A DNA stretch of 19,543 nucleotides from an uncultured Peptococcaceae bacterium (lineage in GTDB: Bacteria; Bacillota; Peptococcia; Peptococcales; Peptococcaceae). A program made the translations under genes and the position numbers. Below the pieces are notes generated by a model, which had not been told where the DNA came from, ran no database searches, and saw only the letters and a program-made list of their open reading frames with translations. Shown here one piece after another: positions 7,968-15,311 of the stretch (position 1 is the first letter of the stretch; every line of letters begins with the position of its first letter). The DNA lies in contig CAUDRX010000020.1 in assembly GCA_958451915.1 (NCBI GenBank), positions 1 to 19,543 of the forward strand, in the 5' to 3' direction.

Positions 7968-8505
7968 GGGGTCTTCCTCTCCTTCTATAATAAGTACTTA
8001 GTAGTCGTAGTAGTAGGGCCTGTGGATTCGTTGAAAAGCACCCTGAGGCCGCCCGCAGCAAGGTTTTGTGCCTTTCGAAAAGCCTGTGGGTACTGAGGGC
8101 GGGTTTTCAACAACTTCCACAATGGTTTTTGTTTTCCCGCGCGCTCCACATGTGGAAACCGTTTTTTTGGAAAAGCCTGTGCAAAGGCGATGCATAAATT
8201 TTCATCACCGTGTATAGGTGCGATGGCACCGCGTCTTCGGACGAACGACACACAGGCAGGGATTGACGGTGCATCTATGCGTTTTTTGAGCGGCGTTTCT
8301 GTGGGTTTATCCACAAAATCCCCGGCGATGTGGAAAACTTTGTGGATAAATCATACGATTTTAACGGATTTTTCGGGGTTTTCCACAGTTTTCACAGGAC
8401 AGGGGCCGAAATTTTGCCACAGGCTGGGGATAAATCCGGATTGTATAAAGATATTCCCGGAAAGTTTTCCAAAGCCACTGGCGCGCCCTGTTTTATGCAT
8501 GCGTC
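7968..8505. other. oriC subregion between dnaN and dnaA (unwinding side)
   Basis: A non-coding 538-bp gap. TTATCCACA-type boxes include a perfect TTATCCACA at 8307-8315, a perfect reverse copy TGTGGATAA at 8341-8349, TTTTCCACA at 8379-8387 and TGGGGATAA at 8425-8433, plus weaker versions at 8021-8029, 8085-8093, 8113-8121 and 8151-8159. The dnaN-proximal end is AT-rich and carries the triplet array described separately. In Bacillus subtilis the equivalent dnaA-dnaN gap contains the unwinding element, so this is the likely site of strand opening. I see no gene here. Confidence 0.85.
7999..8029 (+). other. DnaA-trio-like array with GC block and adjacent DnaA box
   Basis: Six consecutive triplets, TAGTAGTCGTAGTAGTAG (7999-8016), are followed by GGCC (8017-8020) and TGTGGATTC (8021-8029), a two-mismatch DnaA box on the minus strand. 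Read 3' to 5' away from the box, the strand is GAT-GAT-GAT-GCT-GAT-GAT. This is the order described for the bacterial basal unwinding system: box, GC-rich spacer, trios. The AT-rich run toward dnaN would be opened next. Confidence 0.7.
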
Positions 8506-9921
8506 TCAGGATTCGATGGCGCGGCGGATGTTGTGCAGGTCGCTCTGCAACAGCGGATCCTGGCTGAGCCCGTCTTCGATCTTGTCGATGGCGTTGGAGA
8601 CGGTGCTGTGGTCCTTCTTGAAGAGTTTGCCGATGGCCGGCAGGCTCATCGAGAGCATGGTGCGGCAGAAGTACATCGAGACCTGCCGCGGCAGGAGCAC
8701 GTCCTTTTTGCGGCTGGTGCCCATCATCTTGTCGCGGGACAGGCCGTAGTATTCGCAGACTTTGGTGATCACGATGTCTTCGGTGATGTGCTTTTCGTGG
8801 GCGACCTTGTTCTTGATCGTCTTCTCGGCGAGCTCCAGCGTCACTGGCTGGTTGGAGATGCGGGCTGTGGTGATGAGGGTCTGCAGCGCGCCTTCGAGGG
8901 TGCGGATGTTGACATCGACGTTGTCAACGATGTATTCGATGACGCGGTTGTCGACGATGGCATTCTCCATCTCGGCCTTCTTCTGAAGGATGGCGATGCG
9001 CGTTTCCAGGTTCGGCACCTGGATATCGCTCAGGACGCCGCCTTCAAAACGGGTGACGAGGCGTTCTTCGAGGTCCGGGATCTCACGCGGCAGCTTATCG
9101 GAGGTGATGACGATCTGCCGGTTGTTGTTCTTGAGCTGCTCGAAGGTATGGAAGAATTCTTCCTGGGTCCCTTCCTTACCGGTCAGAAACTGGATATCGT
9201 CGATGAGCAGGATGTCGACGTTGCGGTATTTGTCGCGGAAGGCGGCGTTCTGGTTGGACGAGATGGAAGCGATGTACTCGTTGGTAAAGGCTTCGCAGGT
9301 CGTGAACTTGATCTTCGCATCCGGCTGCGCCTGCAGGATCTGGTAGGCGATGGCGTTGATGAGGTGGGTCTTGCCGAGGCCGGAGTTGCCGTAGATGAAG
9401 AGGGGGTTGATCGTCTTCACGCAGTCCAGGTCACGGCTCATGTCGTCGGCGATGGCCTTGCAGAAAGCGCGGCAGGCTTCGTTGTTCTTGCCGATGACGA
9501 AGGTCTCGAAGGTGTAGTTGGGCTGCAGACGGTGGCCGTCGAGCACTTCCAGGCGCACTTCAAGGCGGGACTGCCCGGCCAGTTCAAGAAAGGCGCCGCT
9601 CTTTTCTTCATAAGAAGGGGACTGGTTTCTGACTTCGGCCAGCCGGCTCTTGAAGCGTTCGGCGTCTTCGCTCGAGAGATAAAGGATGTCGACGGTGTCG
9701 TCGCCCAGTGCGATGCGCACCCAGCGCAGCAGAGAATCCCCAAATCCCTGCAGCGTCAGTCCGGTGAGCATGGTGGCATTGGAGACTTCGACGACGTATT
9801 GGTCTTTGACAAAGTCGATCGGCACCAGATCGCGGTACCAGGTGTCGAAGACGAAGGGACTGACTTCGTCCTGCATCTTCATGATGGCTGTCTGCCATGC
9901 TTGCATGTAACGTTGTTCCAT
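8506..9921 (-). CDS. dnaA: Chromosomal replication initiator protein DnaA
   Basis: 471 residues. Domain I is about 1-85 and a linker runs about 86-130. The AAA+ domain starts at LQPNYTFETFVIGKNN, with Walker A GNSGLGKT (178-185), Walker B VDILLIDDIQFL (about 235-246) and the RFEGG sensor region near 291. Domain IV carries the DNA-binding helix-turn-helix ending SLPAIGKLFKKDHSTVSNAIDKI, where the common RDHTTV is KDHSTV. DnaA-ATP binds the boxes on both sides of the gene and melts the origin. The ATG at 9921 has a GGAGGAG site at about 5 bases. Several boxes lie in the promoter and leader region, consistent with autoregulation. Gene order dnaA-dnaN-recF is conserved. Confidence 0.98.
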   Translation of the reverse strand: MEQRYMQAWQTAIMKMQDEVSPFVFDTWYRDLVPIDFVKDQYVVEVSNATMLTGLTLQGFGDSLLRWVRIALGDDTVDILYLSSEDAERFKSRLAEVRNQSPSYEEKSGAFLELAGQSRLEVRLEVLDGHRLQPNYTFETFVIGKNNEACRAFCKAIADDMSRDLDCVKTINPLFIYGNSGLGKTHLINAIAYQILQAQPDAKIKFTTCEAFTNEYIASISSNQNAAFRDKYRNVDILLIDDIQFLTGKEGTQEEFFHTFEQLKNNNRQIVITSDKLPREIPDLEERLVTRFEGGVLSDIQVPNLETRIAILQKKAEMENAIVDNRVIEYIVDNVDVNIRTLEGALQTLITTARISNQPVTLELAEKTIKNKVAHEKHITEDIVITKVCEYYGLSRDKMMGTSRKKDVLLPRQVSMYFCRTMLSMSLPAIGKLFKKDHSTVSNAIDKIEDGLSQDPLLQSDLHNIRRAIES

Positions 9922-9952
9922 GATGCTCCTCCATTTTTATAGAAAACGGCGT

Positions 9953-10504
9953 TTTTCCACAACCTGTGGATGACAGGGCTGCGGGATTTCCACACGCCGT
10001 TTTTTGTGCTCTGATTATCATAGCATAGAAAACGTCTTTTCGCACCAGAAAGCGAAAGGGCCTGTGGATATCCACGGGGATTTTCCACAGGGTTTTCAAC
10101 ATCACGGCGGCTCCTTTCCACAGGGGTCAGATCCCGCAAGGCGCTGAATGACGGGCTTTGGTAAAGTTTTCCACATATCCAAAGGGACGAAAAAAAAGTT
10201 TTCCACAAGGTTTTTTTCGGGTCCTGTAAAGTCTTGCGCGGCAAAAGGGAATTTCCACATCATTTCAACAGGTGCCATCTGTAGTAGGGGTTATGACAGG
10301 CTTGGGCGAGATATGCACTTTTCCACAGTTTTTCTGTGGAAAAGTGTGGAAAAGTGTGGAAAAATGTCGGAAACAGACACTGTCTTCCACAGACTTATCC
10401 CCGGAAGCAGGCTGCCTGCCTGCTTCTTTTCGGGCGGCACGGACCGGGCAGGGGGCGCAGCGATCGGGTGCACGTGCGCGGAAGGTGGTGTCCACGGGGA
10501 TAAA
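9953..10504. other. oriC subregion upstream of dnaA: DnaA-box array
   Basis: Non-coding. Box-like 9-mers on one or other strand occur at 9953, 9965, 9986, 10063, 10081, 10114, 10167, 10199, 10251, 10319, 10335, 10345, 10355, 10383, 10395 and 10496. Most are TTTTCCACA or its complement TGTGGAAAA; others are ATTTCCACA, TCATCCACA or TTATCCCCG. Boxes at 10335, 10345 and 10355 are identical and exactly 10 bp apart. Together with the array downstream of dnaA this makes a bipartite origin like that of Bacillus subtilis. The dnaA promoter must lie in the first ~150 bp of this region, but I cannot choose one with confidence. Confidence 0.85.
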
Positions 10505-10542
10505 AATTTCTCGATACGTTAGATTTTACGCACAACTATCCC

Positions 10543-10570
10543 TTGACGGCGCACGGTCAGATGATATAAT
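10543..10570 (+). promoter_or_regulatory. Sigma-A type promoter of the serine operon
   Basis: TTGACG (10543-10548) and TATAAT (10565-10570) are separated by 16 bp, an almost consensus housekeeping promoter. Initiation near 10577 would begin the transcript just ahead of T-box stem I. Confidence 0.8.
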
Positions 10571-10576
10571 GAAATT

Positions 10577-10811
10577 AAACATCATGACTGCAATGACACA
10601 ATCACGCGTTGAAGGAGACACGGGATGCCCCCGTCTTTCAGAGAGCGGCCGGTGGGTGCAAGGCCGCAGACGGACATCACTGTTCCACTCCGGAGCGACT
10701 GGATGATGAATCCAGCGGGTGCGCCCGATAAAGCGCGCAAGAGATGGCTGCATGCACAATTTGGGTGGCACCGCGAGCAAGGCTCGCCCCATGTCGGGGC
10801 GGGCTTTTTTT
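10577..10811 (+). promoter_or_regulatory. T-box riboswitch leader, serine specifier UCC
   Basis: Stem I is closed by GGAG/CTCC and includes the pair CCGTCT/AGACGG, an AGAGAG bulge and a GGTGGGTGCAA distal loop. The specifier loop reads TGTTCCACTCC; TCC (10684-10686) followed by A is the best specifier and encodes serine. A hairpin CTGGAT/ATCCAG follows. The conserved T-box TGGGTGGCACCGCG is at 10762-10775, just before the terminator. Uncharged tRNA-Ser(GGA) would stabilise the antiterminator and switch on serC-serA when serine is short. The start of the leader is inferred from the promoter. Confidence 0.9.
10782..10811 (+). terminator. T-box regulated intrinsic terminator
   Basis: A 9-bp GC-rich stem (10782-10790 with 10796-10804), loop ATGTC, then seven T. 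It directly follows the T-box sequence and is the off-state structure of the riboswitch. Confidence 0.9.
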
Positions 10812-10862
10812 GTATCCATTTTGCACACGCCGCTCTTTGAACACGATAAGGGGGGTTCATTC

Positions 10863-11936
10863 ATGAACAGAGCATACAATTTTAACGCTGGTCCGTCGGC
10901 GATGCCGCTGGAAGCGCTCCAGGAGGCCCAGGCGGAGTTTCTCGACTATCAGGGCACGGGTATGAGCGTCATCGAGATCAGCCACCGCAGCCCGGAATAC
11001 ACGGCCATGCATCAGGAGACAAAGGCGCTCCTGCGTGCGCTCATGCAGGTGCCGGAGGATTATGAGATCCTCTTTCTGCAGGGCGGCGGCTCGACCCAGT
11101 TCATGATGGTGCCGGCCAATTTCCACACGAAGGCCCGCGCAGCTTATGTCAACACTGGTGTCTGGGCCAACAAGGCGATGAAGGAAGGGGCTTTCTTCGG
11201 CGAAGTCTACGAAGCGGCTTCGAGTGCGGACCGCAACAACAGCTACATCCCGGACAACTTCATCATCAAGCCGGACACGTCCTACATCCATCTCACGGCC
11301 AACAACACGATCTATGGCACAGAATACCAGAAGTTCCCGCATTTCAATGTGCCGATCGTCTGTGATATGTCCAGCGACATCCTCTCGCGGCCGGTGAACG
11401 TGGCAGATTTCGACCTCATCTATGCCGGCGCTCAGAAAAACCTCGGCCCGGCGGGGGTAACGATCGTCATCGTCAAAAAGGCTTTTCTCGCCACGGCGCG
11501 CAAAGAACTGCCGACGATGCTGCGCTACCAGACCTTTGCGGACAAAGACTCGGTCTACAACACGCCGCCGGTCTTTGCCATCTATATGGTGGGAAAGACG
11601 CTGAAATGGATCCAGGCCCAGGGCGGTGTCGAAGCCATCCATGCGCGCAACATCGAGAAAGCGTCCCTCATCTATGACGTCATCGATGCCAGCGCAGGCT
11701 TTTACCGCGGCCATGCAGAGGTCATGTCCCGCAGCCTGATGAACATCACCTTCAACCTTGCCTCGCCGGAGATGGAAAAAGATTTCATCGCCAAGGCGAA
11801 GGCCGCCGGTTTTGTCGGCATCGCCGGCCACCGCTCTGTGGGCGGCTGCCGCGCATCCACCTACAACGCTGTGCCTTATGAAGCCTGCAGGGCGCTGGCA
11901 CAGTTTATGAAAGAATACCAGAGCCAACACGAGTGA
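10863..11936 (+). CDS. serC: Phosphoserine aminotransferase
   Basis: 357 residues, a class-V, fold-type I PLP enzyme. It transfers the amino group of glutamate to 3-phosphohydroxypyruvate, giving phosphoserine (and can act in pyridoxal phosphate synthesis). The opening YNFNAGPSAMP, SHRSPEY at 40-46, the PLP-phosphate loop GGGSTQF at 74-80, Asp168 in CDMSSD and the Schiff-base Lys192 in AGAQKNLGPAG are all diagnostic. I place the start at 10863, preceded by AAGGGGGG at 7 bases; a longer in-frame reading from 10719 would run through the T-box and terminator and is not real. serA begins 20 bp after the stop, so the two are one operon under serine T-box control. Confidence 0.97.
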   Translation: MNRAYNFNAGPSAMPLEALQEAQAEFLDYQGTGMSVIEISHRSPEYTAMHQETKALLRALMQVPEDYEILFLQGGGSTQFMMVPANFHTKARAAYVNTGVWANKAMKEGAFFGEVYEAASSADRNNSYIPDNFIIKPDTSYIHLTANNTIYGTEYQKFPHFNVPIVCDMSSDILSRPVNVADFDLIYAGAQKNLGPAGVTIVIVKKAFLATARKELPTMLRYQTFADKDSVYNTPPVFAIYMVGKTLKWIQAQGGVEAIHARNIEKASLIYDVIDASAGFYRGHAEVMSRSLMNITFNLASPEMEKDFIAKAKAAGFVGIAGHRSVGGCRASTYNAVPYEACRALAQFMKEYQSQHE

Positions 11937-11956
11937 AGAACAAGGAGGATATATTT

Positions 11957-13543
11957 ATGAGAATCTTAGTCAGCGACGACGTCAGCGAAAAGGGCGTTGC
12001 CATCTTACGTGAACATTTTGATGTCGATATCAAGACCAATCTGCCGCCGCAGGAGCTCATCGCCTGCATCGGCGAATATGACGCCCTGATCACCCGCAGC
12101 CAGACCCAGGTCACCGAAGAAGTCATCAATGCGGCCACAAAGCTCAAGGTCATCGGCCGTGCCGGTGTCGGTGTCGACAACATCAACATCCCTGCTGCCA
12201 CTGCCCGCGGCATCGTTGTCTGCAACGCGCCGGAAGGCAACACCATCGCCGCCGTTGAGCACACCATCGGCATGATGCTGGCGGTGACCCGCCACATCCC
12301 ACAGGCCCATCAGTCCATCCAGGAAGGCAAGTGGGACCGCAAGAGCTTCACGGGCATCCAGCTCCAGGGCAAGACCCTCGGGGTCATCGGTGTCGGCCGC
12401 GTCGGCAGCCGTGTGGCCAAACGCATGCAGGCCTTCGAGATGAACGTCATCGGCTATGACCCATACATCACCGAAGAGCGTGCCCACCAGATCGGCATCG
12501 AGCTCGTCGATTTTGACACCCTGCTCGCCCAGAGCGATTACATCACCATCCACACCCCGCTCACCAAAGAGACCCGCGATATGATCAACGCTGAGGCCAT
12601 CACCAAGATGAAAGACGGGGTCCGCCTTGTCAACTGCGCCCGCGGCGAATGCTTCGACAACATCGCCATCAGTGAAGCCATCAAGAGCGGCAAGGTCGCC
12701 GGCGCGGCCATCGACGTCTATCCGAACGAACCGCTCACCCTCGAGAACAACCCATACCTCGGCATGTTCAACGTTGTCCAGACCTCTCATCTCGGCGCTT
12801 CCACCATCGAAGCCCAGGTCGGCGTGGCCGTCGATGTGGCCTATGGCGTCATCGATGCCTTGAACGGCAAGCCGGTCATGAACGCGGTCAACATGGCGCC
12901 GATCCCTAAGAGCGTGGCGGCCATCATCCAGCCATACTTCGGCCTTGCTGAACGCATGGGTACCATCGCCATCTACCAGGCCAGCGGTCCGGTCCGGGAA
13001 GTCGAGATCGAATACAGCGGCGACCTCTCTGACACGGAGACTTCGCACCTCACCACCGCCTTCCTGAAAGGGCTCCTGAACCCGATCCTCCAGGACAGCG
13101 TCAACTATGTCAACGCACCAGGCCTGGCCAAGAAGCGCAACATCGATGTCAAGGAGAGCAAGTCCAGCAAGGCTGGCTACTATTCCACGGCCATCACCGC
13201 CCGCATCAAGACGTCCAAGGGCGAGCATGAGATCGCCGGCACCCTCTTTGACGGCAAGCTGCCTAAGATCGTGCAGATCGACCAGTACCGCGTCGACTTC
13301 ACGCCGGAAGGCTACCTCCTGCTCGTGCCGCATGTCGACCAGCCGAATATGATCGGCCAGATCGCCACCATCCTCGGCAAGGCCCAGATCAACATCAACG
13401 GCATGCAGGTCGGCAACACCACCGATGCCGGCACCAACATCATGGCTGTCGCTGTCAGCGAAGACATCCCGAACGACATCCTCTTACAGATCTCGGGCAT
13501 CCAGGGCATCCTTGATGTCAAACTCATCCACTGCGAAGCATAA
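11957..13543 (+). CDS. serA: D-3-phosphoglycerate dehydrogenase with ACT domain
   Basis: 528 residues, the long form of SerA. It oxidises 3-phosphoglycerate to 3-phosphohydroxypyruvate with NAD+, the first step of serine synthesis. The NAD-binding loop GVGRVG is at 145-150, with Asp168 as the expected ribose-binding acid. Catalytic residues are Arg229 (NCARGE), Glu258 (YPNEP) and His278 (SHLGAS). An intervening domain (about 320-450) and a C-terminal ACT domain (about 455-528, LLLVPHVDQPNMIGQIA) follow; the latter usually gives serine feedback. The ATG at 11957 has an AAGGAGG site at 8 bases. It lies between serC and the phosphatase gene in a T-box controlled operon, so the pathway is regulated at both transcript and enzyme level. 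Confidence 0.97.
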   Translation: MRILVSDDVSEKGVAILREHFDVDIKTNLPPQELIACIGEYDALITRSQTQVTEEVINAATKLKVIGRAGVGVDNINIPAATARGIVVCNAPEGNTIAAVEHTIGMMLAVTRHIPQAHQSIQEGKWDRKSFTGIQLQGKTLGVIGVGRVGSRVAKRMQAFEMNVIGYDPYITEERAHQIGIELVDFDTLLAQSDYITIHTPLTKETRDMINAEAITKMKDGVRLVNCARGECFDNIAISEAIKSGKVAGAAIDVYPNEPLTLENNPYLGMFNVVQTSHLGASTIEAQVGVAVDVAYGVIDALNGKPVMNAVNMAPIPKSVAAIIQPYFGLAERMGTIAIYQASGPVREVEIEYSGDLSDTETSHLTTAFLKGLLNPILQDSVNYVNAPGLAKKRNIDVKESKSSKAGYYSTAITARIKTSKGEHEIAGTLFDGKLPKIVQIDQYRVDFTPEGYLLLVPHVDQPNMIGQIATILGKAQININGMQVGNTTDAGTNIMAVAVSEDIPNDILLQISGIQGILDVKLIHCEA

Positions 13544-13556
13544 ATAAGGAGGCACC

Positions 13557-14201
13557 ATGACCACTCGCATCATCCTCGTCCGCCACGGCGAGACCACCTG
13601 GAACGTCGAAGGCCGCTACCAGGGCCAGGAAGACACGCCTCTTTCCGAGCGCGGGCTGGCCCAGGCTGCCCGTCTTGCCGAAGGGCTTAAAGATGTGACC
13701 ATCGACCGTGCCATATCCAGCCCGCTGAAGCGCAGCTTCATCACCGCTGAGACCGTCGCCGGCCGCCACGGCCTTGCGGTCACAGCCGATGCGCGCCTCA
13801 GTGAGATCAACCATGGCAGCTGGGAAGGCCGTCTCGCCGGCGAGATCGAAGCCGCCTACCCAGAGGATTTCGCCCGCTGGCACACCGCGCCCCATCTCGT
13901 GCAGATGCCGGACGGCGGTGAGCGCCTCGAAGACGTGCGCCGCCGCGCGCGTGAAGCCTTCGATGAATATGCCAGCGCCTACGATGGTGAGACCGTCCTC
14001 GTCGCCGCCCATGACGCCGTCAACAAGGCCGTCATCTGTGACCTCATGGGGCTCGATATGTCCCATTTCTGGCAGATCAAGCAGGACAACACCTGCATCA
14101 ACGTCCTCGAATACAACGAAGGCACCTGGCGCATCGTGCTGCTCAACTCCACCGCCCACATGGGCTATCTCTTCAGCGGCATCGAGCAGAAAGGACTTTG
14201 A
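13557..14201 (+). CDS. Histidine phosphatase family protein, candidate phosphoserine phosphatase
   Basis: 214 residues of the phosphoglycerate-mutase/acid-phosphatase clan. The catalytic RHGE motif gives the phosphorylated His10 with Arg9. Arg59 (SSPLKRS), Glu83 (LSEINHG) and the second histidine His152 (VAAHDAVNK) complete the usual pocket. The size and single domain match cofactor-dependent phosphatases (CobC, PhoE, PspA types), not glycolytic mutases of about 250 residues. The ATG follows serA by 13 bp with an AAGGAGG site, so it is the third gene of the serine operon. No HAD-type SerB is seen, and metal-independent phosphoserine phosphatases of this clan are known (PspA of Hydrogenobacter). 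Dephosphorylation of phosphoserine is therefore the best inference. Alpha-ribazole phosphatase or a general phosphatase remain possible. Confidence 0.85.
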   Translation: MTTRIILVRHGETTWNVEGRYQGQEDTPLSERGLAQAARLAEGLKDVTIDRAISSPLKRSFITAETVAGRHGLAVTADARLSEINHGSWEGRLAGEIEAAYPEDFARWHTAPHLVQMPDGGERLEDVRRRAREAFDEYASAYDGETVLVAAHDAVNKAVICDLMGLDMSHFWQIKQDNTCINVLEYNEGTWRIVLLNSTAHMGYLFSGIEQKGL

Positions 14202-14279
14202 CAGGCAAAAAGGGGCTGCCGCACCGAACCGCCCCCCTGTCAGGCAGATAAGGTGAATAACAAAAATATCTTTCAAGCA

Positions 14280-14312
14280 AACTGGAATCCATCTCAGGGT
14301 TCCAGTTTTTTT
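14280..14312 (+). terminator. Intrinsic terminator of the serine operon
   Basis: An 11-bp stem (14280-14290 with 14297-14307, one G-T wobble), loop ATCTCA, then a T run to 14312. It lies about 80 bp after the phosphatase gene and marks the end of the core chromosomal block. The bases between hold no recognisable feature. Confidence 0.85.
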
Positions 14313-14411
14313 ATTGCGCATAATAATAGCTCCCCATCATGCAGGCTCGATTTTTGTTGTATCGGGCATCTGCTCTATGGGGAGCTTATCAACGGTTCTG
14401 AGGCAGGCTCT

Positions 14412-14857
14412 TTATGTATCGTTTTTTCTCAAAAAATGATGTGCTAATTGGCAGTAGGCTTGATAGGCAGCCATATCGTCCTTTTTTGCAATAAAGAGAA
14501 GGTCGATGTAGATCTTTTTTCAATCTCCTTGCGATTTCATGATCGGACATTTCAAGGAAATAGAACAGCAGAATAACCTCCTGCTTGTCCTTTGGCAGCG
14601 TGGCAATCGCCTGTGCGAGTTCCGGGCTGTCCACATAGACGGTGCAGCCCAGAATGTGAAACGCGCTATCTTCCACAAAGTAACGGCCTAGACCGCAAGC
14701 TGCTCCATGACTTCTACGGGAAGTTCCGATAGCGAGATTTCCCGGCTGCGCTTCCGCGCAATTTCGTCGAGATAGTCCCGCGCTTCGTTCCGCAAAACCT
14801 TTTTGCAAAATGCGTCAAGGTGTGCCGGATATGTTCTTCGTGGGATTGAGGCTTCAT
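14412..14857 (-). pseudogene. Frameshifted sigma-70 family (region 4) factor of conjugative-element type
   Basis: An ATG at 14857 has a strong GGAGGTGAG site and begins MKPQSHEEHIRHT. The frame breaks near 14817 and continues one frame over as DAFCKKVLRNEARDYLDEIA and SREISLSELPVEVMEQLAV. It hits TAG at 14688-14690, continues in the third frame as RYFVEDSAFHILGC and LPKDKQEVILLFYFLEMSDHEIARRLKK, and shifts again near an A-run at about 14510, ending at TAA 14412-14414. The LPKDKQ...SDHEIARRL part is sigma region 4. The whole resembles the small sigma-like regulators of Tn916/Tn1549-type elements. At least three single-base shifts make it non-functional unless they are sequencing errors. The start codon overlaps the stop of a short upstream frame (ATGA), which ends KGEEDYHPLSRLRKEVRR and may be the tail of another lost gene. 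Confidence 0.75.
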
Positions 14858-15067
14858 CTTCTCACCTCCTTTCGCAACCGCGAAAGCGGGTGATAATCTT
14901 CCTCCCCTTTCACCACTACTAGGGTGCGCATGTCCCGTTTAGGAAAAAGCGGGAGCAGAAACCTCGAAAAAAATGATTTAGTATTCCATGCGCCGTACCT
15001 CCTGTCTGCGTATTCTGCAAACAGGGGTTGGGGCGGCGAGCGGCAGCCCTTGCCGCCGGAAAGACAG

Positions 15068-15113
15068 AAAAAGACGCGCAAACAGGCGTTCAATCCTGTT
15101 TGCGCGTCTTTTT
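15068..15113. terminator. Bidirectional terminator, 19-bp perfect stem
   Basis: Arms 15068-15086 and 15095-15113 are exact reverse complements (AAAAAGACGCGCAAACAGG on the left), with an 8-base loop. Both outer ends are A5/T5, so it could stop transcription in either direction. It separates the sigma remnant from the surface-protein unit. Confidence 0.75.
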
Positions 15114-15234
15114 CGCAAATATGGGCGTGAAAAAAACAGCGGACGCGGTAATCTTCCGCGTTCACTTCAACTCGTCCGAAAGGTTGCCGCGCTACGGCAA
15201 ATGGACGCGGGGTGAAATATGGCTTTCTCTGTTA

Positions 15235-15278
15235 GACAAAAAGAAAACGGGGCGCGGGACTTATTTGCCCGCGCCCCG
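15235..15278 (-). terminator. Terminator of the SLH surface-protein gene
   Basis: An 11-bp GC-rich stem (CGGGGCGCGGG, 15248-15258, with 15268-15278) and a 9-base loop. On the minus strand it is followed by TTTTCTTTTT. It begins 34 bp after the surface-protein stop codon. Confidence 0.85.
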
Positions 15279-15311
15279 CAAGTGAATGGCTTGTGGGGAT
15301 AAGGTACTGGG

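Larger units (their letters stand above)
14858..15311. other. Intergenic stretch without a supported gene
   Basis: This 454-bp gap holds two strong hairpins, listed separately, and a short minus-strand frame (ATG at 14931) whose TGA overlaps the start of the sigma pseudogene. A plus-strand frame from 15121 (54 codons) crosses the terminator of the surface-protein gene and has no ribosome site, so I do not call it. I looked for a DGR template repeat here (a GTT-rich stretch on the plus strand resembling 17703-17825) and saw none. Confidence 0.5.

Noticed and set aside
8533..9942. Long plus-strand open frame (about 469 codons) opposite dnaA
   Set aside because: It mirrors dnaA, has no family motifs and is low-complexity (Val/Asp/Glu/Gly-rich), as expected from the antisense of a GC-rich gene. 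The same applies to the long antisense frames opposite recF, the lysR-type gene, serC and serA.
10319..10391. Closely spaced short repeats that could suggest a CRISPR array
   Set aside because: The repeated unit is the 9-bp DnaA box with no unique spacers of constant length, and it lies in the origin upstream of dnaA.
10719..10862. Upstream extension of serC to 10719
   Set aside because: It would translate the T-box and terminator; the conserved N-terminus of SerC and an AAGGGGGG site fix the start at 10863.
14253..14447. Plus-strand 64-codon frame after the phosphatase gene
   Set aside because: It is read through the operon terminator, has no ribosome site and has no coherent domain.
15248..15278. 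CGGGGCGCG shared with the 3' edge of the variable region (about 17711-17719), as a possible template or initiation site
   Set aside because: The match is only about nine GC-rich bases, lies within a simple terminator hairpin 2.4 kb from the VR, and has no AAY-rich sequence beside it.
15121..15285. Plus-strand 54-codon frame starting MGVKKTADAVIFRV
   Set aside because: No ribosome site, it runs through the GC-rich terminator hairpin of the opposite gene, and I recognise no family.
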